This document shows, piece after piece, positions 1 through 9,578 of a DNA stretch of 64,000 nt. The stretch spans positions 4,588,001-4,652,000 of the forward strand of contig NZ_CP084742.1 in NCBI RefSeq assembly GCF_020520285.1, in the 5' to 3' direction. A model generated the notes under the pieces. The model ran no database searches. It had not been told where the DNA came from and saw nothing but the letters and a program-made list of their open reading frames with translations. The stretch comes from Pseudomonas sp. L5B5 (lineage in GTDB: Bacteria; Pseudomonadota; Gammaproteobacteria; Pseudomonadales; Pseudomonadaceae). Each line of letters starts with the position of its first letter. Positions within the stretch are counted from its first letter, which is position 1. The translations under genes were made by a program, and so were the position numbers.

Positions 1-327
1 GCCAACCTGGGCCTGGAGCTGACGCCCTACCTGTGGACCCCGGCCACCTGGATGGCGGGCAAGCACGCGGCGATCCTGACCTACATCGATGAATGGAAGA
101 AACCGGTGCTGGTGGGCGGCGATACCCCCACCAGCGATGGCTACATGCTGTTCCACGATGTGGACGTGGCCAAGGGCGGCATCCACCTGTGGATCAACCG
201 CAAGGACAAGTACATGACCCAACTCAACGGCATGATCGCCAAGCATGCCGCAGCCCAGGCCAAGCAAGGGCTGGCGGTGACCGCCGACAAGAACTGGGTG
301 ATCGTCAAGCCGGAAGATATCCAGTAG
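1..327 (+). CDS. HAD-superfamily phosphatase, C-terminal part (5' end outside window)
   Basis: An open frame enters from the left edge and ends at a TAG at 325-327, leaving about 108 C-terminal residues. They contain VLVGGDTPTSDGYML, which matches the late HAD motif (GD..xxD) that binds the Mg ion, followed by a helical tail. The sequence resembles the C-terminus of periplasmic phosphorylcholine phosphatase-like HAD proteins of Pseudomonas, but with the catalytic N-terminal DxD motif out of view the substrate cannot be assigned. The frame is open from base 1, so the ATG at 52 is internal and not a start. Confidence 0.7.
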   Translation, partial: ANLGLELTPYLWTPATWMAGKHAAILTYIDEWKKPVLVGGDTPTSDGYMLFHDVDVAKGGIHLWINRKDKYMTQLNGMIAKHAAAQAKQGLAVTADKNWVIVKPEDIQ

Positions 328-431
328 TTCGCTGTCAGCCGGTGGGGAAGGTGCTCTCGACCGCTTTCCCCAGCGGATCATCCGTCATGCCGGCCAGGGC
401 CTTGGGGCCCTGTCCCGGTGAGTGTTTCAAC

Positions 432-461
432 TTGTGACAGCCAAACCCCCTCTGCCATAAT
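432..461 (+). promoter_or_regulatory. Candidate sigma-70 promoter of the MBOAT/SGNH operon
   Basis: TTGTGA (432-437) and CATAAT (456-461) are separated by 18 bases and lie about 60 bases before the MBOAT start codon. The spacing and the matches to TTGACA/TATAAT are good for a Pseudomonas promoter. This is a motif call only. Confidence 0.55.
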
Positions 462-523
462 CGCGCCCGTTTGCACTCTCCCGCCTGCTCTCCCTGTGCC
501 GGGTTCATCCCCGTCTGCACGTA

Positions 524-1936
524 ATGGACTACGTTGTGAGCTATCTCTCGATCGAATTCGGCCTCTGCTTCATCCTGTTCTTCGTTCTGTACTGGGGCCT
601 GGGTTTCAGCCTGCGGCTGCAGAATGCCCTGCTGCTGGCCGCCAGCTACGCCATCCTGGCCAGCTTCAGCCTGAACTTCCTTTATATCCTGCTGGGCTAC
701 ACCGCCCTGGTCTACCTGCTGGGGCTGCTTAGCCAGCGTTATCCCGGGCGTGGCTGGGTCAACGGCTTGATGCTGTTGCTGGTGCTGGGGGCCTTCTATT
801 TATTCAAGTATCAGGATTTCTTCACCAGCAGCGTGCAGGGCGTCTTCGCCCAGTTCGGCGTGGAAGTGTCACTGCCATTGCTGGAGGTGCTGCTGCCGGT
901 GGGGCTGTCCTTCTATGCCTTCCACTCGGTCAGCTACCTGGTGTCGATCAATCGCCGTGAGCTGACTGCGGGCTCACCCTTCGACCTGGCGCTGTACCTG
1001 GCCTTTTTCCCCAGCCTGATTGCCGGCCCGGTGAACCGGGCGATTCCCATGCTGGGACAGATCAACCCGCCACAGCTGCGCCAGGTGCTGGAGCCGCAAC
1101 GGGCGCTGGGTCTGATCGCGGTGGCGGTGGTCAAGCTGTTCTTCCTCAGCTCGTGGCTGGCCAACGAGTGGGTCGATCCGGTGTTCGAGAGCCCGGTGGC
1201 GTTTTCCGCCGAGCAGATCCTGCGGGCGGTCTACGGTTATTCGTTCCTGATCTACTTCAACTTCAGCGGTTATACCGACCTGGTGACCGGTATTGCCCTG
1301 CTGCTGGGGTTCCGCCTGCCGGAGAACTTCAACTACCCCTACGCGGCGCGCAACCTCAAGGAGTTCTGGGGACGCTGGCACATCAGCCTGTCGACCTTCA
1401 TCCGCGACTACGTGTACATCCCGTTGGGGGGCAACCGTGGCCCGGTATGGCGCGGCAACCTGAACATGCTGCTGGCGATGCTGATCTCCGGCCTGTGGCA
1501 CGGCGCCAGCGCCAACTTCATCATCTGGGGTGCGCTGCATGGCGTCGGCCTGGCGCTTTACAAGCTGTGCAGCCCATTGCTGGCGCGTGGCCCGGCCTGG
1601 TCCCGGTCCGACCTGATGGCCCGCCTGCTGACCTTCCACTACGTGGCGCTGGCCTGGATCTTCTTCCGTTGCGCGACCCTGTCCGATGCCCTGGACATGC
1701 TGGGCGGCCTGGGTGGCCTGTCCCTCTCCGGACTGGCTGGCAGTGCGCTGTCGCTGCTGGGCTGTCTGTTGTTCGTGGCCTTCTATCCCTGGATCGTGGC
1801 TCTGCTGCGCCGCCTGTTCGACGCGGCCACCCGCTTGCCGTGGCTGCTGTATCCAGTGCCGCTGGGGCTGTTCATCTGCGTGGTCATTTTCGCCTCACCG
1901 TCGGGCGTACCGGGGTTCATCTATGCCAGTTTCTAA
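524..1936 (+). CDS. MBOAT-family O-acyltransferase (AlgI/DltB-like)
   Basis: A 470-residue polytopic membrane protein of the membrane-bound O-acyltransferase family, which moves acyl groups across the inner membrane for attachment to extracytoplasmic polymers. The signature block WGRWHISLSTFIRDYVYIP (His about 286) and the catalytic block SGLWHGASANFIIWG (invariant His about 326) are both intact, and the length is normal for AlgI-type proteins. The next gene starts 14 bases before this one stops, and two SGNH proteins follow, so it is probably the membrane acyl donor step of a three-protein polysaccharide acetylation or acylation system. It is not in an alginate cluster, so the algI symbol is not used; the polymer acted on is unknown. 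Confidence 0.88.
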   Translation: MDYVVSYLSIEFGLCFILFFVLYWGLGFSLRLQNALLLAASYAILASFSLNFLYILLGYTALVYLLGLLSQRYPGRGWVNGLMLLLVLGAFYLFKYQDFFTSSVQGVFAQFGVEVSLPLLEVLLPVGLSFYAFHSVSYLVSINRRELTAGSPFDLALYLAFFPSLIAGPVNRAIPMLGQINPPQLRQVLEPQRALGLIAVAVVKLFFLSSWLANEWVDPVFESPVAFSAEQILRAVYGYSFLIYFNFSGYTDLVTGIALLLGFRLPENFNYPYAARNLKEFWGRWHISLSTFIRDYVYIPLGGNRGPVWRGNLNMLLAMLISGLWHGASANFIIWGALHGVGLALYKLCSPLLARGPAWSRSDLMARLLTFHYVALAWIFFRCATLSDALDMLGGLGGLSLSGLAGSALSLLGCLLFVAFYPWIVALLRRLFDAATRLPWLLYPVPLGLFICVVIFASPSGVPGFIYASF

Positions 1937-3062
1937 CCGTTCACCCTTGTCGGTCAGCCTGGGCAGCGCAGCCAAGGTGCTTTATGCCCTGGTGGCGACC
2001 AGCCTGCTGCTGGTGTGGTTCAACCAGCAATCGATCCGTCTCTATTGCCAGCAGAAGTATCACGAAGCCTGTGAGATCCCGGGTGTGTCGCAGAACCCGC
2101 AGTGGCGCTTCGGTGCGCAGCTCAACCAGGCCCTGGAAAATGCCCGGGTGGCCTTCGTCGACAGTTTTGCTGCCCAGCCCGAGCTGAACCTGGTGGCCCA
2201 GGTCGAAGCCGCGGTTGAGCAGGAGCCTGTGGCACCCGCACCAGTACCCGCGGCCACTTTGCCCGCACCTGTGCACGCCAAGCCTGTAGCCAGTACCCCT
2301 CCGGCTGTGCCCCAGGGGACAGTGACCGCAGCGCAAACCGTGGCAGCGGCGCCTGTGACCAGTCACCCAGCCAAGGCTGCACAGGATCCAGCGACGCCTC
2401 TGATGGCCAGCCTCGGAACCGGCGACGAGGTGTTTTTCGTAGGTGATTCGCTGATGCAGGGCGTGGCGCCCCACATGGCCAATACCTTGCGCAAGCGCTA
2501 CAACGTCAAGAGCCTGAACCTGAGCAAGCAGAGCACCGGCCTTGCGTATCCGAGTTTCTTCAACTGGCCCAAGACCGTTGAAAACACCCTGGCAGGCAAT
2601 CCCAACATCCGCTTGATGGTGATTTTCCTGGGGCCCAACGACCCCTGGGACATGCCGGTGGTCAAGGGCAAGCCGTTCCTGCGGTTCAAGACGCCCGACT
2701 GGGAACAGGCCTATCGCCTGCGCATCGATTCGATCCTCGACACCGCCCAGGCGCATAATGTGCAGGTCATCTGGGTCGGTCCGCCGAACATGGAGAAAGC
2801 CAAGCTGTCTACAGCCATGGCTTACCTGAGCGACCTGTACAAGAGCCAGATCGAGCAGTATCACCAGCACTTCGTTTCGGCCAACGACATTCTCGGTTAC
2901 CGCAACGATGAGTTTTCCTACTACCGCATCACCAAGGATGGCCAGAAGGTCAAGACCCGGGTCGATGACGGTATTCACTTCACACCCACTGGGCAGAAGC
3001 TGATCGCTGAGCGTGTGATCTCGATGATCAATTTTCCCAGTCAACAATTGACGGAGCACTGA
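1923..3062 (+). CDS. SGNH/GDSL hydrolase-family protein, DUF459-like
   Basis: A 379-residue protein with an N-terminal membrane anchor (residues about 14-30), a Pro/Ala/Val-rich linker (about 85-155) and an SGNH domain. Block I is VGDSLMQG with nucleophile Ser about 176; the later block is DDGIHFTPTG, giving the catalytic Asp/His pair. The topology puts the SGNH domain in the periplasm. The ATG at 1923 is chosen because it overlaps the MBOAT stop by 14 bases and leads straight into the anchor. In MBOAT/SGNH systems the SGNH partner passes the acyl group to the glycan or removes it. Both the overlap and the order argue for one transcript with the MBOAT gene. Confidence 0.85.
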   Translation: MPVSNRSPLSVSLGSAAKVLYALVATSLLLVWFNQQSIRLYCQQKYHEACEIPGVSQNPQWRFGAQLNQALENARVAFVDSFAAQPELNLVAQVEAAVEQEPVAPAPVPAATLPAPVHAKPVASTPPAVPQGTVTAAQTVAAAPVTSHPAKAAQDPATPLMASLGTGDEVFFVGDSLMQGVAPHMANTLRKRYNVKSLNLSKQSTGLAYPSFFNWPKTVENTLAGNPNIRLMVIFLGPNDPWDMPVVKGKPFLRFKTPDWEQAYRLRIDSILDTAQAHNVQVIWVGPPNMEKAKLSTAMAYLSDLYKSQIEQYHQHFVSANDILGYRNDEFSYYRITKDGQKVKTRVDDGIHFTPTGQKLIAERVISMINFPSQQLTEH

Positions 3063-3064
3063 CT

Positions 3065-4288
3065 ATGGGGCGACTGCAAGGTATTGCGCTGTTGCTGGGC
3101 ATCACCTTGCTGAGCAGTTGCAGCCCGACCACCGAGGTCCAGGCCACTCCTGCCTCGGCCCTGGCCAAGGCCGGTCCGAGCCAGAAGAAGGTCTTGACCA
3201 CGGGCAGCGATCCGAACCTGGCGCTGCTGGCACGCAAGTTCAGTACCTCCAATCGCACGCCGATCAGCATCGTTCAGTTGGGCGATTCGCACACCGCAGC
3301 CGACTTGTTCAGCGGTGAGATGCGGCGTCTGCTGCAGGCGCAATACGGCGATGGCGGCATCGGTTTCGTGGCCGCCACGCCGGTGCCGGGAACCCGCTAC
3401 GAGCGTGTGATCCTCAGCGCAGCCAAGCGCCAGTGGTCGCTGGTGTCGGCGCGCAACCAGCAGAGCACGCAGTTTCCCCTGGGTGGCTACCTGTCGCAGC
3501 CGATGACTCCGGGCGCCCGGGTGCACATCGTCGAGCGCCAGCCGAGCAACCAGCAATACCGTATTTCCGCGCTGTACCAGGCGGCCAGCAACAACACCCT
3601 GACGGCACGGGACAACCTCAACAAAAGCAGCCGCATGCTTGCCGCCACCGGCGGGCAGTGGCGCATGAGCCCGCCGTTCAACAACCTGACCCTGCCCCTG
3701 GACCTGAATGTGGCCAACAGCCAGGGCCTGGTCCTGGGCGGCTGGAACATCCTTGGGCAGAAGAGCGCCGGGGTGATCTATTCCGCCCTGGGCATCAACG
3801 GTGCGCGCCTGGACGTGCTGGACAAGTGGCAGAACGGTTGGCTGGAGGCGCTCAAGGCCCTGCGCCCGGACATGGTGGTGCTGGCCTACGGCACCAACGA
3901 GGCCTTCGATGACGACCTCGATCTGCAGCTGTATCGCAGCCAGTTGCAGGAAAAGGTCGCGGTGCTGCGCAAGAACCTGCCCAAGACGGTGATCCTGCTG
4001 GTCGGTCCGCCGGACTCCATCAAGCGGCGCAATGCCGGCAGTTGCGCTGCCTCGCAACCGCAGCCGCTGCGCCAGATCATCCAGATCCAGAAGGACGTGG
4101 CGAAAACCAGCCGCACGCTGTTCTGGGATTGGCAGGCTTTCATGGGCGGTGACTGTTCCATCAGCCAGTGGCAGGCCAGTGACCTGGCGCGCAATGACCT
4201 GATCCACCTGACGGCCGACGGTTATCGCAAGAGCGCCGACGGGCTGTACCGCTTCCTGCGCGGGCAGTTGGGCGAACGCATGCCGTGA
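3065..4288 (+). CDS. SGNH/GDSL hydrolase-family lipoprotein
   Basis: A 407-residue protein beginning two bases after the previous stop. The N-terminus is a lipoprotein signal, with lipobox LLSSC placing the lipidated Cys near residue 19. The body carries the SGNH blocks IVQLGDSHTAAD (Ser in GDSH), YGTNEAF (the GxN oxyanion block) and DLIHLTADGY (Asp/His). This is the AlgX/WssI-like or peptidoglycan-acetylesterase-like SGNH shape, expected in the periplasm or at the outer membrane. With the two upstream genes it forms a compact MBOAT-SGNH-SGNH unit. A shared terminator with ilvD follows. Confidence 0.83.
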   Translation: MGRLQGIALLLGITLLSSCSPTTEVQATPASALAKAGPSQKKVLTTGSDPNLALLARKFSTSNRTPISIVQLGDSHTAADLFSGEMRRLLQAQYGDGGIGFVAATPVPGTRYERVILSAAKRQWSLVSARNQQSTQFPLGGYLSQPMTPGARVHIVERQPSNQQYRISALYQAASNNTLTARDNLNKSSRMLAATGGQWRMSPPFNNLTLPLDLNVANSQGLVLGGWNILGQKSAGVIYSALGINGARLDVLDKWQNGWLEALKALRPDMVVLAYGTNEAFDDDLDLQLYRSQLQEKVAVLRKNLPKTVILLVGPPDSIKRRNAGSCAASQPQPLRQIIQIQKDVAKTSRTLFWDWQAFMGGDCSISQWQASDLARNDLIHLTADGYRKSADGLYRFLRGQLGERMP

Positions 4289-4314
4289 GGCTCCACTGGC
4301 CGGCAAGGTAAAAA

Positions 4315-4339
4315 AATGCCCCGCACTTGGCGGGGCATT
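4315..4339. terminator. Bidirectional rho-independent terminator
   Basis: A perfect 10-base stem (AATGCCCCGC / GCGGGGCATT) closes a 5-base loop, with an A-run on the left and a T-rich stretch on the right. It therefore serves both the plus-strand SGNH operon and the minus-strand ilvD. Confidence 0.88.
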
Positions 4340-4357
4340 TTCATTTGCAGGTGGCGA

Positions 4358-6199
4358 TCACAGGCTGTCGAGCAGGGCCTTGTCGCGTACCGCACCCTTG
4401 TCGGCGCTGGTGGCCAGCAGGGCATAGGCCTTCAGGGCGGTGGTCACCTTGCGTGGGCGCACTTCCACTGGTTTCCAGCCTTTCTTGTCCTGTTCGACAC
4501 GACGGGCGGCCAGTTCCTCGTCGCTGACCAGCAGGTTGATCGAGCGGTTGGGAATGTCGATCAGCACCTTGTCGCCGTCCCGGACCAGGCCGATGGCGCC
4601 ACCTGCGGCGGCTTCCGGCGAGGCGTGGCCGATGGACAGGCCCGAAGTACCACCCGAGAAGCGGCCGTCGGTCAGCAGGGCACAGGCCTTGCCCAGGCCC
4701 TTGGACTTCAGGTACGAGGTCGGGTACAGCATCTCCTGCATGCCCGGGCCGCCTTTCGGGCCCTCGTAGCGAATGATGACGATGTCGCCTTCCTTCACTT
4801 CATCGGCAAGGATGCCGCGTACCGCGCTGTCCTGGCTTTCGAAGATCTTGGCGTTGCCTTCGAACACGTGGATCGATTCGTCGACGCCGGCGGTCTTCAC
4901 CACGCAGCCGTCCAGGGCGATGTTGCCGTACAGCACCGCCAGGCCGCCCTCTTGCGAGTAGGCATGCTCGACACTGCGGATGCAGCCATTTTCACGGTCG
5001 TCGTCCAGCGTCTCCCAGCGGGTCGACTGGCTGAATGCCGTCTGCGTGGGGATGCCTGCCGGGCCTGCCTTGAAGAAGGTATGCACGGCTTCATCCGTGG
5101 TCTGGGTGATGTCCCACTTGGCGATGGCATCGCTCATGCTGCGGCTGTGGACGGTCGGCAGGTCGGTGTGCAGCAGGCCGCCACGGGCCAGCGACCCGAG
5201 GATGCTGAAGATGCCGCCGGCGCGGTGCACGTCTTCCATGTGGTACTTCTGGATGTTCGGCGCCACCTTGCACAGCTGCGGCACCTTGCGCGACAGGCGA
5301 TCGATGTCCCGCAGGTCGAAGTCCACCTCGCCTTCCTGGGCGGCGGCCAGCAGGTGCAGGATGGTGTTGGTCGAACCGCCCATGGCGATGTCCAGCATCA
5401 TGGCGTTCTCGAACGCCTTGAAGTTGGCGATGTTGCGCGGCAGTACCGACTCGTCGTTCTCGCCGTAGTAGCGCTGGCACAGCTGGACGATGGTGCGCCC
5501 GGCTTCCAGGAACAGCTGCTCACGGTCGCTGTGGGTGGCCAGGGTCGAACCGTTGCCCGGCAGGGCGAGGCCCAGGGCTTCGGTCAGGCAGTTCATGGAG
5601 TTGGCGGTGAACATGCCGGAGCACGAACCACAGGTCGGGCAGGCACTGCGCTCGTACTCCGCGACCTTCTCGTCAGAAGCGCTGGAGTCGGCGGCGATGA
5701 CCATGGCATCCACCAGGTCCAGGCCGTGGGAGGCCAGCTTGGTCTTGCCGGCTTCCATCGGGCCGCCGGAGACGAAGATCACCGGGATGTTCAGGCGCAG
5801 GGCGGCCATCAGCATGCCGGGGGTGATCTTGTCGCAGTTGGAGATGCAGACGATGGCGTCGGCGCAGTGGGCGTTGACCATGTATTCCACCGAGTCGGCG
5901 ATGATCTCGCGGCTCGGCAGCGAATACAGCATGCCGTCATGGCCCATGGCGATGCCGTCGTCCACGGCGATGGTGTTGAACTCCTTGGCCACGCCACCGG
6001 CGCGTTCGATCTCGCGAGCCACCAGCTGGCCCAGGTCCTTCAGGTGCACGTGCCCCGGGACGAACTGGGTGAAGGAGTTGGCAACGGCGATGATCGGCTT
6101 CTTGAAGTCGGCATCTTTCATCCCCGTGGCGCGCCACAGCGCGCGGGCACCGGCCATGTTGCGGCCGTGGGTGGACGTTTTCGAACGGTAATCAGGCAT
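4358..6199 (-). CDS. ilvD: Dihydroxy-acid dehydratase
   Basis: 613 residues, the normal length for IlvD. It dehydrates 2,3-dihydroxy-isovalerate and 2,3-dihydroxy-3-methylvalerate in the last shared step before valine, isoleucine, leucine and pantothenate synthesis. The Fe-S and metal-binding blocks are visible: [13 protein letters not shown] near residue 120 and [18 protein letters not shown] near residue 195, plus the C-terminal [16 protein letters not shown]. The N-terminus [26 protein letters not shown] is the family norm, which fixes the start. Transcribed alone, with its terminator shared with the convergent operon. Confidence 0.97.
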   Translation of the reverse strand: MPDYRSKTSTHGRNMAGARALWRATGMKDADFKKPIIAVANSFTQFVPGHVHLKDLGQLVAREIERAGGVAKEFNTIAVDDGIAMGHDGMLYSLPSREIIADSVEYMVNAHCADAIVCISNCDKITPGMLMAALRLNIPVIFVSGGPMEAGKTKLASHGLDLVDAMVIAADSSASDEKVAEYERSACPTCGSCSGMFTANSMNCLTEALGLALPGNGSTLATHSDREQLFLEAGRTIVQLCQRYYGENDESVLPRNIANFKAFENAMMLDIAMGGSTNTILHLLAAAQEGEVDFDLRDIDRLSRKVPQLCKVAPNIQKYHMEDVHRAGGIFSILGSLARGGLLHTDLPTVHSRSMSDAIAKWDITQTTDEAVHTFFKAGPAGIPTQTAFSQSTRWETLDDDRENGCIRSVEHAYSQEGGLAVLYGNIALDGCVVKTAGVDESIHVFEGNAKIFESQDSAVRGILADEVKEGDIVIIRYEGPKGGPGMQEMLYPTSYLKSKGLGKACALLTDGRFSGGTSGLSIGHASPEAAAGGAIGLVRDGDKVLIDIPNRSINLLVSDEELAARRVEQDKKGWKPVEVRPRKVTTALKAYALLATSADKGAVRDKALLDSL

Positions 6200-6500
6200 G
6201 AAGCACTCCGGGCGGCTAATCAGGTGACAAATGGGGAGTGAGCTTCTATTGACCTCGGGAACACTCAGAAATGGCCGTGTGTCCGAAGCTGCCGATGACC
6301 CCGCGGGATCGCCGGGAGACTCAGCCTGAGCTCATAAACCCGCCGGGGGATGACTGGCGATGAATAGGCCCGATTCTACACCGCTGGCGCCAGGAAGGAA
6401 TGCCGTGACCGCTCTGCGGCGTCGATCGCGCTGCACACGACTGGAACCGGCAGATTGCTTTAGACTCGCGCCCCTTCGATCAGCTACCAATGGAACTGGA
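6200..6500. other. Divergent intergenic region, ilvD / membrane protein
   Basis: 301 bases with no supported gene. It should hold the ilvD promoter. The best minus-strand -10-like hexamer is TAGAAT near 6371-6376, which would give a leader of about 170 nt with several GC-rich inverted segments; no leader peptide typical of branched-chain amino acid attenuation was recognised. A plus-strand reading frame enters from 6360, but its codons before 6501 look unlike the protein that follows, so they are not annotated as coding. Confidence 0.4.
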
Positions 6501-7079
6501 ATGCCCGCCCCTTTTCGATCCTTGAGGTTGTACCTGGCTGTCGGCTTGTTGCAGGGAGGCGTGCTGATGTGGCTGCTTCTCCATAGCAGCTGGCCCTCCA
6601 GCGCCATGGCGGCGCTGGCCGCTGTCCTGCTGGCGGGCGGCACCGCCTTGCAATTGCAGGGTGAGCCATGGCGCCGGTTGCGCAGTTGGGCTGCCGTGCT
6701 GCTGGTGGGCGTGGTTTCGGCAGGGCTGGTGCTGGCATGCCAGGCACTGCCTGTAACCCTGTTGGTGGTGTGTGGCATCGCTGCTGCGCTGCTGGTGATC
6801 GCGCTAGTGGGCGCCACCCTGGCACAGGGGCGAGCCCGATTGGGGCGACGGCTGCTCGAAACCGGCCTGTGGCTGCTGCTGGCCCTGCCGTGGCCTTGGC
6901 TGGTCCATGAACTGTTCAAGCGGTGGCTGGCCTATCGGCATCTGGACCCCTTCAAGGACGAATTGCTGTCCGTGGCATTCTTCACCGGCCCGCCCCTGGC
7001 GTTCTCGGTTGCGCTGTTTCTCGGCCAGCTGTGGCGCAGCCGGCCCGTCAGGCACAGACTCGCAGGTCGCGCCGATTGA
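6501..7079 (+). CDS. Conserved hypothetical inner-membrane protein
   Basis: A 192-residue, strongly hydrophobic protein with about five or six predicted membrane segments (beginning LYLAVGLLQGGVLMWLLL near residue 9) and a basic C-terminal tail. I do not recognise a named family. The ATG at 6501 is preferred over an upstream in-frame ATG at 6360 because the added stretch is Arg-rich, non-hydrophobic and lies in promoter-like DNA. The 3' end overlaps the convergent MFS gene by 32 bases. Confidence 0.6.
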   Translation: MPAPFRSLRLYLAVGLLQGGVLMWLLLHSSWPSSAMAALAAVLLAGGTALQLQGEPWRRLRSWAAVLLVGVVSAGLVLACQALPVTLLVVCGIAAALLVIALVGATLAQGRARLGRRLLETGLWLLLALPWPWLVHELFKRWLAYRHLDPFKDELLSVAFFTGPPLAFSVALFLGQLWRSRPVRHRLAGRAD

Positions 7080-8241
7080 CCAGGCTGTTCAAGGCCAGCG
7101 CACTTGCACTCAGCACCAGGAAGCACAGGCCCAGGGCCATGGTCGGGTTGTTGCTGCTCAGATTGATGAAGCCACTGATCAAGCCCCCGCAAGTGAAGAT
7201 GATCATGTTGCCGGCCGAGGCCGAAGTCCCCGCGTTCTGCGGGAACAGGCCCATGGCCCTGGACGTGGCGACCGGGCGGGTAATGGTGGTGCCGGCGGTG
7301 CAGATGATCATGGGCACCAGCACCGTGATTGCGCTCATGCCTGATTGCTGCAGGAGCAGCATCAGCAGGCCGGACAGGGCAATCAGCAGCAACCCGACGG
7401 TGATCTGGGTGCTGGCCTGCATGTACCGGTTCATCACCCCGGCTCCAAAACCGCCCAGTACGTAGGCCGCGCCGTACAGCAGAAGGGCCAGCGAGTACTG
7501 GTAGGACGAGAGCTGCAATTGCTCCATGAAGATGATCGGCGAGATGACGATGAACGAGAAATGGCAGGAGAACGCCAGCGCCGAGATCAGCCAGTAACCC
7601 ACGAATCGCGGTTCCGAGCAGACCAGCCAGTAGGCCGCGAGCAGGTTCCTGTGCCGGACCGAGGCGGTGCCTGGGGTGTTTTCCAGCAGCAGGCAGGCCT
7701 TGAGGATCACCAGCAGGCCGATGGCGATGAACACCTCGAAACTGCCCTGCCAGCCGATCTGGTCCTGCAACCAGGTGCCGAACAGTGGCGACAGGGAAAT
7801 GAAGATCCCGCTGGCAGTGACCATGGCGATGCGCAGGCGCTCCTGCTCCTTGCCCATGAACAGGTCCTGGACCAGCGCCTGGGACAGCACGAAGCAGCCA
7901 CAGCCAATGGCCTGGATCACCCGGAAGAACAGGAACCACGAATATTCGCGGGCCATGATGCAACCGGCTGCGCCGACGATGGCCACGCTCATGCCGGCCA
8001 GCAGCAGCTTCTTGCGGCCCAGGGAGTCGGACAGCGGGCCGACCACCATCAGCGAGAAGGACAGGCCGATGGCGAACAGGCTGACTGACAGCGCGATGTC
8101 GGCGCTCGAGGTCTGGAAGCGTTCGGCCAGGGCAGGGAAGGAGGGCAGGATGACGTCCAGCGGGAAGACGCCGAGCAGCGTCATGGTCATCAACAGGACG
8201 ATGGCCGAGGTCTTTTTCGTGGAGCGCGGGGGGTGGTCCAT
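7048..8241 (-). CDS. MFS transporter, Bcr/CflA-type drug exporter
   Basis: A 397-residue, 12-helix major facilitator. The first helix has FPLDVILPSFPALAERFQTS, a pattern typical of Bcr/CflA proteins, and the loop 2-3 motif is GPLSDSLGRKKLLLAG, the antiporter-type MFS motif. These features fit a proton-driven drug or metabolite exporter of the inner membrane; the substrate cannot be read from sequence. The start follows a short basic N-terminus. The end overlaps the convergent membrane-protein gene by 32 bases. Confidence 0.85.
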   Translation of the reverse strand: MDHPPRSTKKTSAIVLLMTMTLLGVFPLDVILPSFPALAERFQTSSADIALSVSLFAIGLSFSLMVVGPLSDSLGRKKLLLAGMSVAIVGAAGCIMAREYSWFLFFRVIQAIGCGCFVLSQALVQDLFMGKEQERLRIAMVTASGIFISLSPLFGTWLQDQIGWQGSFEVFIAIGLLVILKACLLLENTPGTASVRHRNLLAAYWLVCSEPRFVGYWLISALAFSCHFSFIVISPIIFMEQLQLSSYQYSLALLLYGAAYVLGGFGAGVMNRYMQASTQITVGLLLIALSGLLMLLLQQSGMSAITVLVPMIICTAGTTITRPVATSRAMGLFPQNAGTSASAGNMIIFTCGGLISGFINLSSNNPTMALGLCFLVLSASALALNSLVNRRDLRVCA

Positions 8242-8312
8242 GGGGCAGAGTGCTCGGTCCTTGAGGTGTTCCCGAGGATCGAGTCATGGCCCTGCAAAGT
8301 CAATCGGTACCA

Positions 8313-8345
8313 CTGGCCGCGCCCGTCGCGAACGGGAGCGGCCAG
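8313..8345. terminator. Stable hairpin, possible terminator of rlmI
   Basis: CTGGCCGC (8313-8320) pairs with GCGGCCAG (8338-8345), with an inner CCCGT/ACGGG stem. It lies just past the rlmI stop. There is no clear T-run, so intrinsic termination is uncertain. Confidence 0.4.
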
Positions 8346-8355
8346 CCGGTTGGCC

Positions 8356-9552
8356 TCAGCTGTTGGGCAGCAGGCGGCAGGTGATGCTCTTGATGTAGCG
8401 GGTTTCCGGGATGGCCGGGTGCACCGGGTGATCCGGACCCTGGCCGCCACGCTCCAGCAGCTGGATGTTGCGGTCCAGGTGGCGGGCGCTGGTCAGCAGG
8501 ATGTTCTGCAGGTCGTCCTCGGGCAGGTGCATCGAGCACGAGGCGCTGACCAGGATGCCGTCCTTGGTCAACAGGCGCATGGCTTGTTCGTTGAGGCGGC
8601 GGTAGGCGCCTTCGCCGTTCTTCAGGTCCTTCTTGCGCTTGATGAAGGCGGGCGGGTCGGCAACGATCACGTCGAAACGTTCTTCAGCGGCCTTGAGTTC
8701 CTTGAGGGCCTCGAACACGTCGCCTTCGATGCAGGTGAGCTTGTCGGCAATGCCGTTGAGGGCCGCGTTGCGCTCCACGCCATCCAGGGCAAAACCCGAG
8801 GCGTCGACGCAGAACACTTCGCTGGCGCCGAACGCGCCGGCCTGCACACCCCAGCCACCGATGTAGCTGAACAGGTCCAGCACGCGCTTGCCCTTGGCGT
8901 AAGGGGCCAGGCGTGCGCGGTTCATGCGGTGGTCATAGAACCAGCCGGTCTTCTGGCCTTCCATCACCGGGGCTTCGAACTTCACGCCGTTCTCTTCCAG
9001 CGCGACCCACTCGGGCACCACGCCGAACACGGTGTCGACGTAACGCTCAAGGCCTTCGGCGTCACGGGCCGCGGAATCGTTCTTGAACAGGATGCCGCTG
9101 GGCTTGAGCACCTGGACCAGGGCGGCGATCACGTCGTCCTTGTGACGTTCCATGGTGGCCGAGGCCAGCTGCACCACCAGGATGTCGCCGAAGCGATCCA
9201 CCACCAGGCCCGGCAGCAGGTCGGAGTCGCCGTACACCAGGCGATAGAAGGGCTTGTCGAACAGGCGCTCGCGCAGGGACAGGGCCACGTTCAGGCGGTG
9301 CACCAGCAGCGACTTGTCCAGGGCCAGCTTGGCATCGCGCGACAGCAGGCGGGCGCAGATCAGGTTGTTGGGGCTCATGGCGACGATGCCCAACGGCTTG
9401 CCGCCCGCAGCTTCCAGCAGCGCCTGGTCGCCCGCCTTGAAGCCGTGCAGGGGAGTGGCGGCTACATCGATTTCATTGCTGTAGACCCACAGGTGGCCGG
9501 CGCGCAGGCGGCGGTCGGCGTTGGCTTTGAGGCGCAGGCTTGGCAGGGACAT
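8356..9552 (-). CDS. rlmI: 23S rRNA m5C1962 methyltransferase (RlmI)
   Basis: 398 residues. The first 75 or so (LRLKANADRRLRAGHLWVYSNEI) form a PUA-like RNA-binding domain, followed by the EEHEA-like central part and a Rossmann methyltransferase domain. The SAM motif is VLDLFSYIGGWGVQA, and the catalytic-type motifs are VADPPAFIKRKKDL and LVSASCSMHLPEDD (the cysteine of m5C enzymes). Substrate assignment to C1962 of 23S rRNA is by family. Single gene with its own promoter-like -10. Confidence 0.9.
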   Translation of the reverse strand: MSLPSLRLKANADRRLRAGHLWVYSNEIDVAATPLHGFKAGDQALLEAAGGKPLGIVAMSPNNLICARLLSRDAKLALDKSLLVHRLNVALSLRERLFDKPFYRLVYGDSDLLPGLVVDRFGDILVVQLASATMERHKDDVIAALVQVLKPSGILFKNDSAARDAEGLERYVDTVFGVVPEWVALEENGVKFEAPVMEGQKTGWFYDHRMNRARLAPYAKGKRVLDLFSYIGGWGVQAGAFGASEVFCVDASGFALDGVERNAALNGIADKLTCIEGDVFEALKELKAAEERFDVIVADPPAFIKRKKDLKNGEGAYRRLNEQAMRLLTKDGILVSASCSMHLPEDDLQNILLTSARHLDRNIQLLERGGQGPDHPVHPAIPETRYIKSITCRLLPNS

Positions 9553-9578
9553 GACGTCGCTCCGGAAAAAAGGGCGCG

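Noticed and set aside
328..380. Hairpin GGGGAA/TTCCCC after the first gene as terminator
   Set aside because: The loop is about 17 bases and no T-run follows, so support is too weak.
4316..6241. Long plus-strand frame opposite ilvD
   Set aside because: It is antisense to a clear IlvD with all motifs; the translated product is low-complexity and lacks family features.
6360..6500. N-terminal extension of the membrane protein ending at 7079
   Set aside because: The added residues are Arg-rich and lie in promoter-type DNA; the ATG at 6501 starts directly before the hydrophobic protein.
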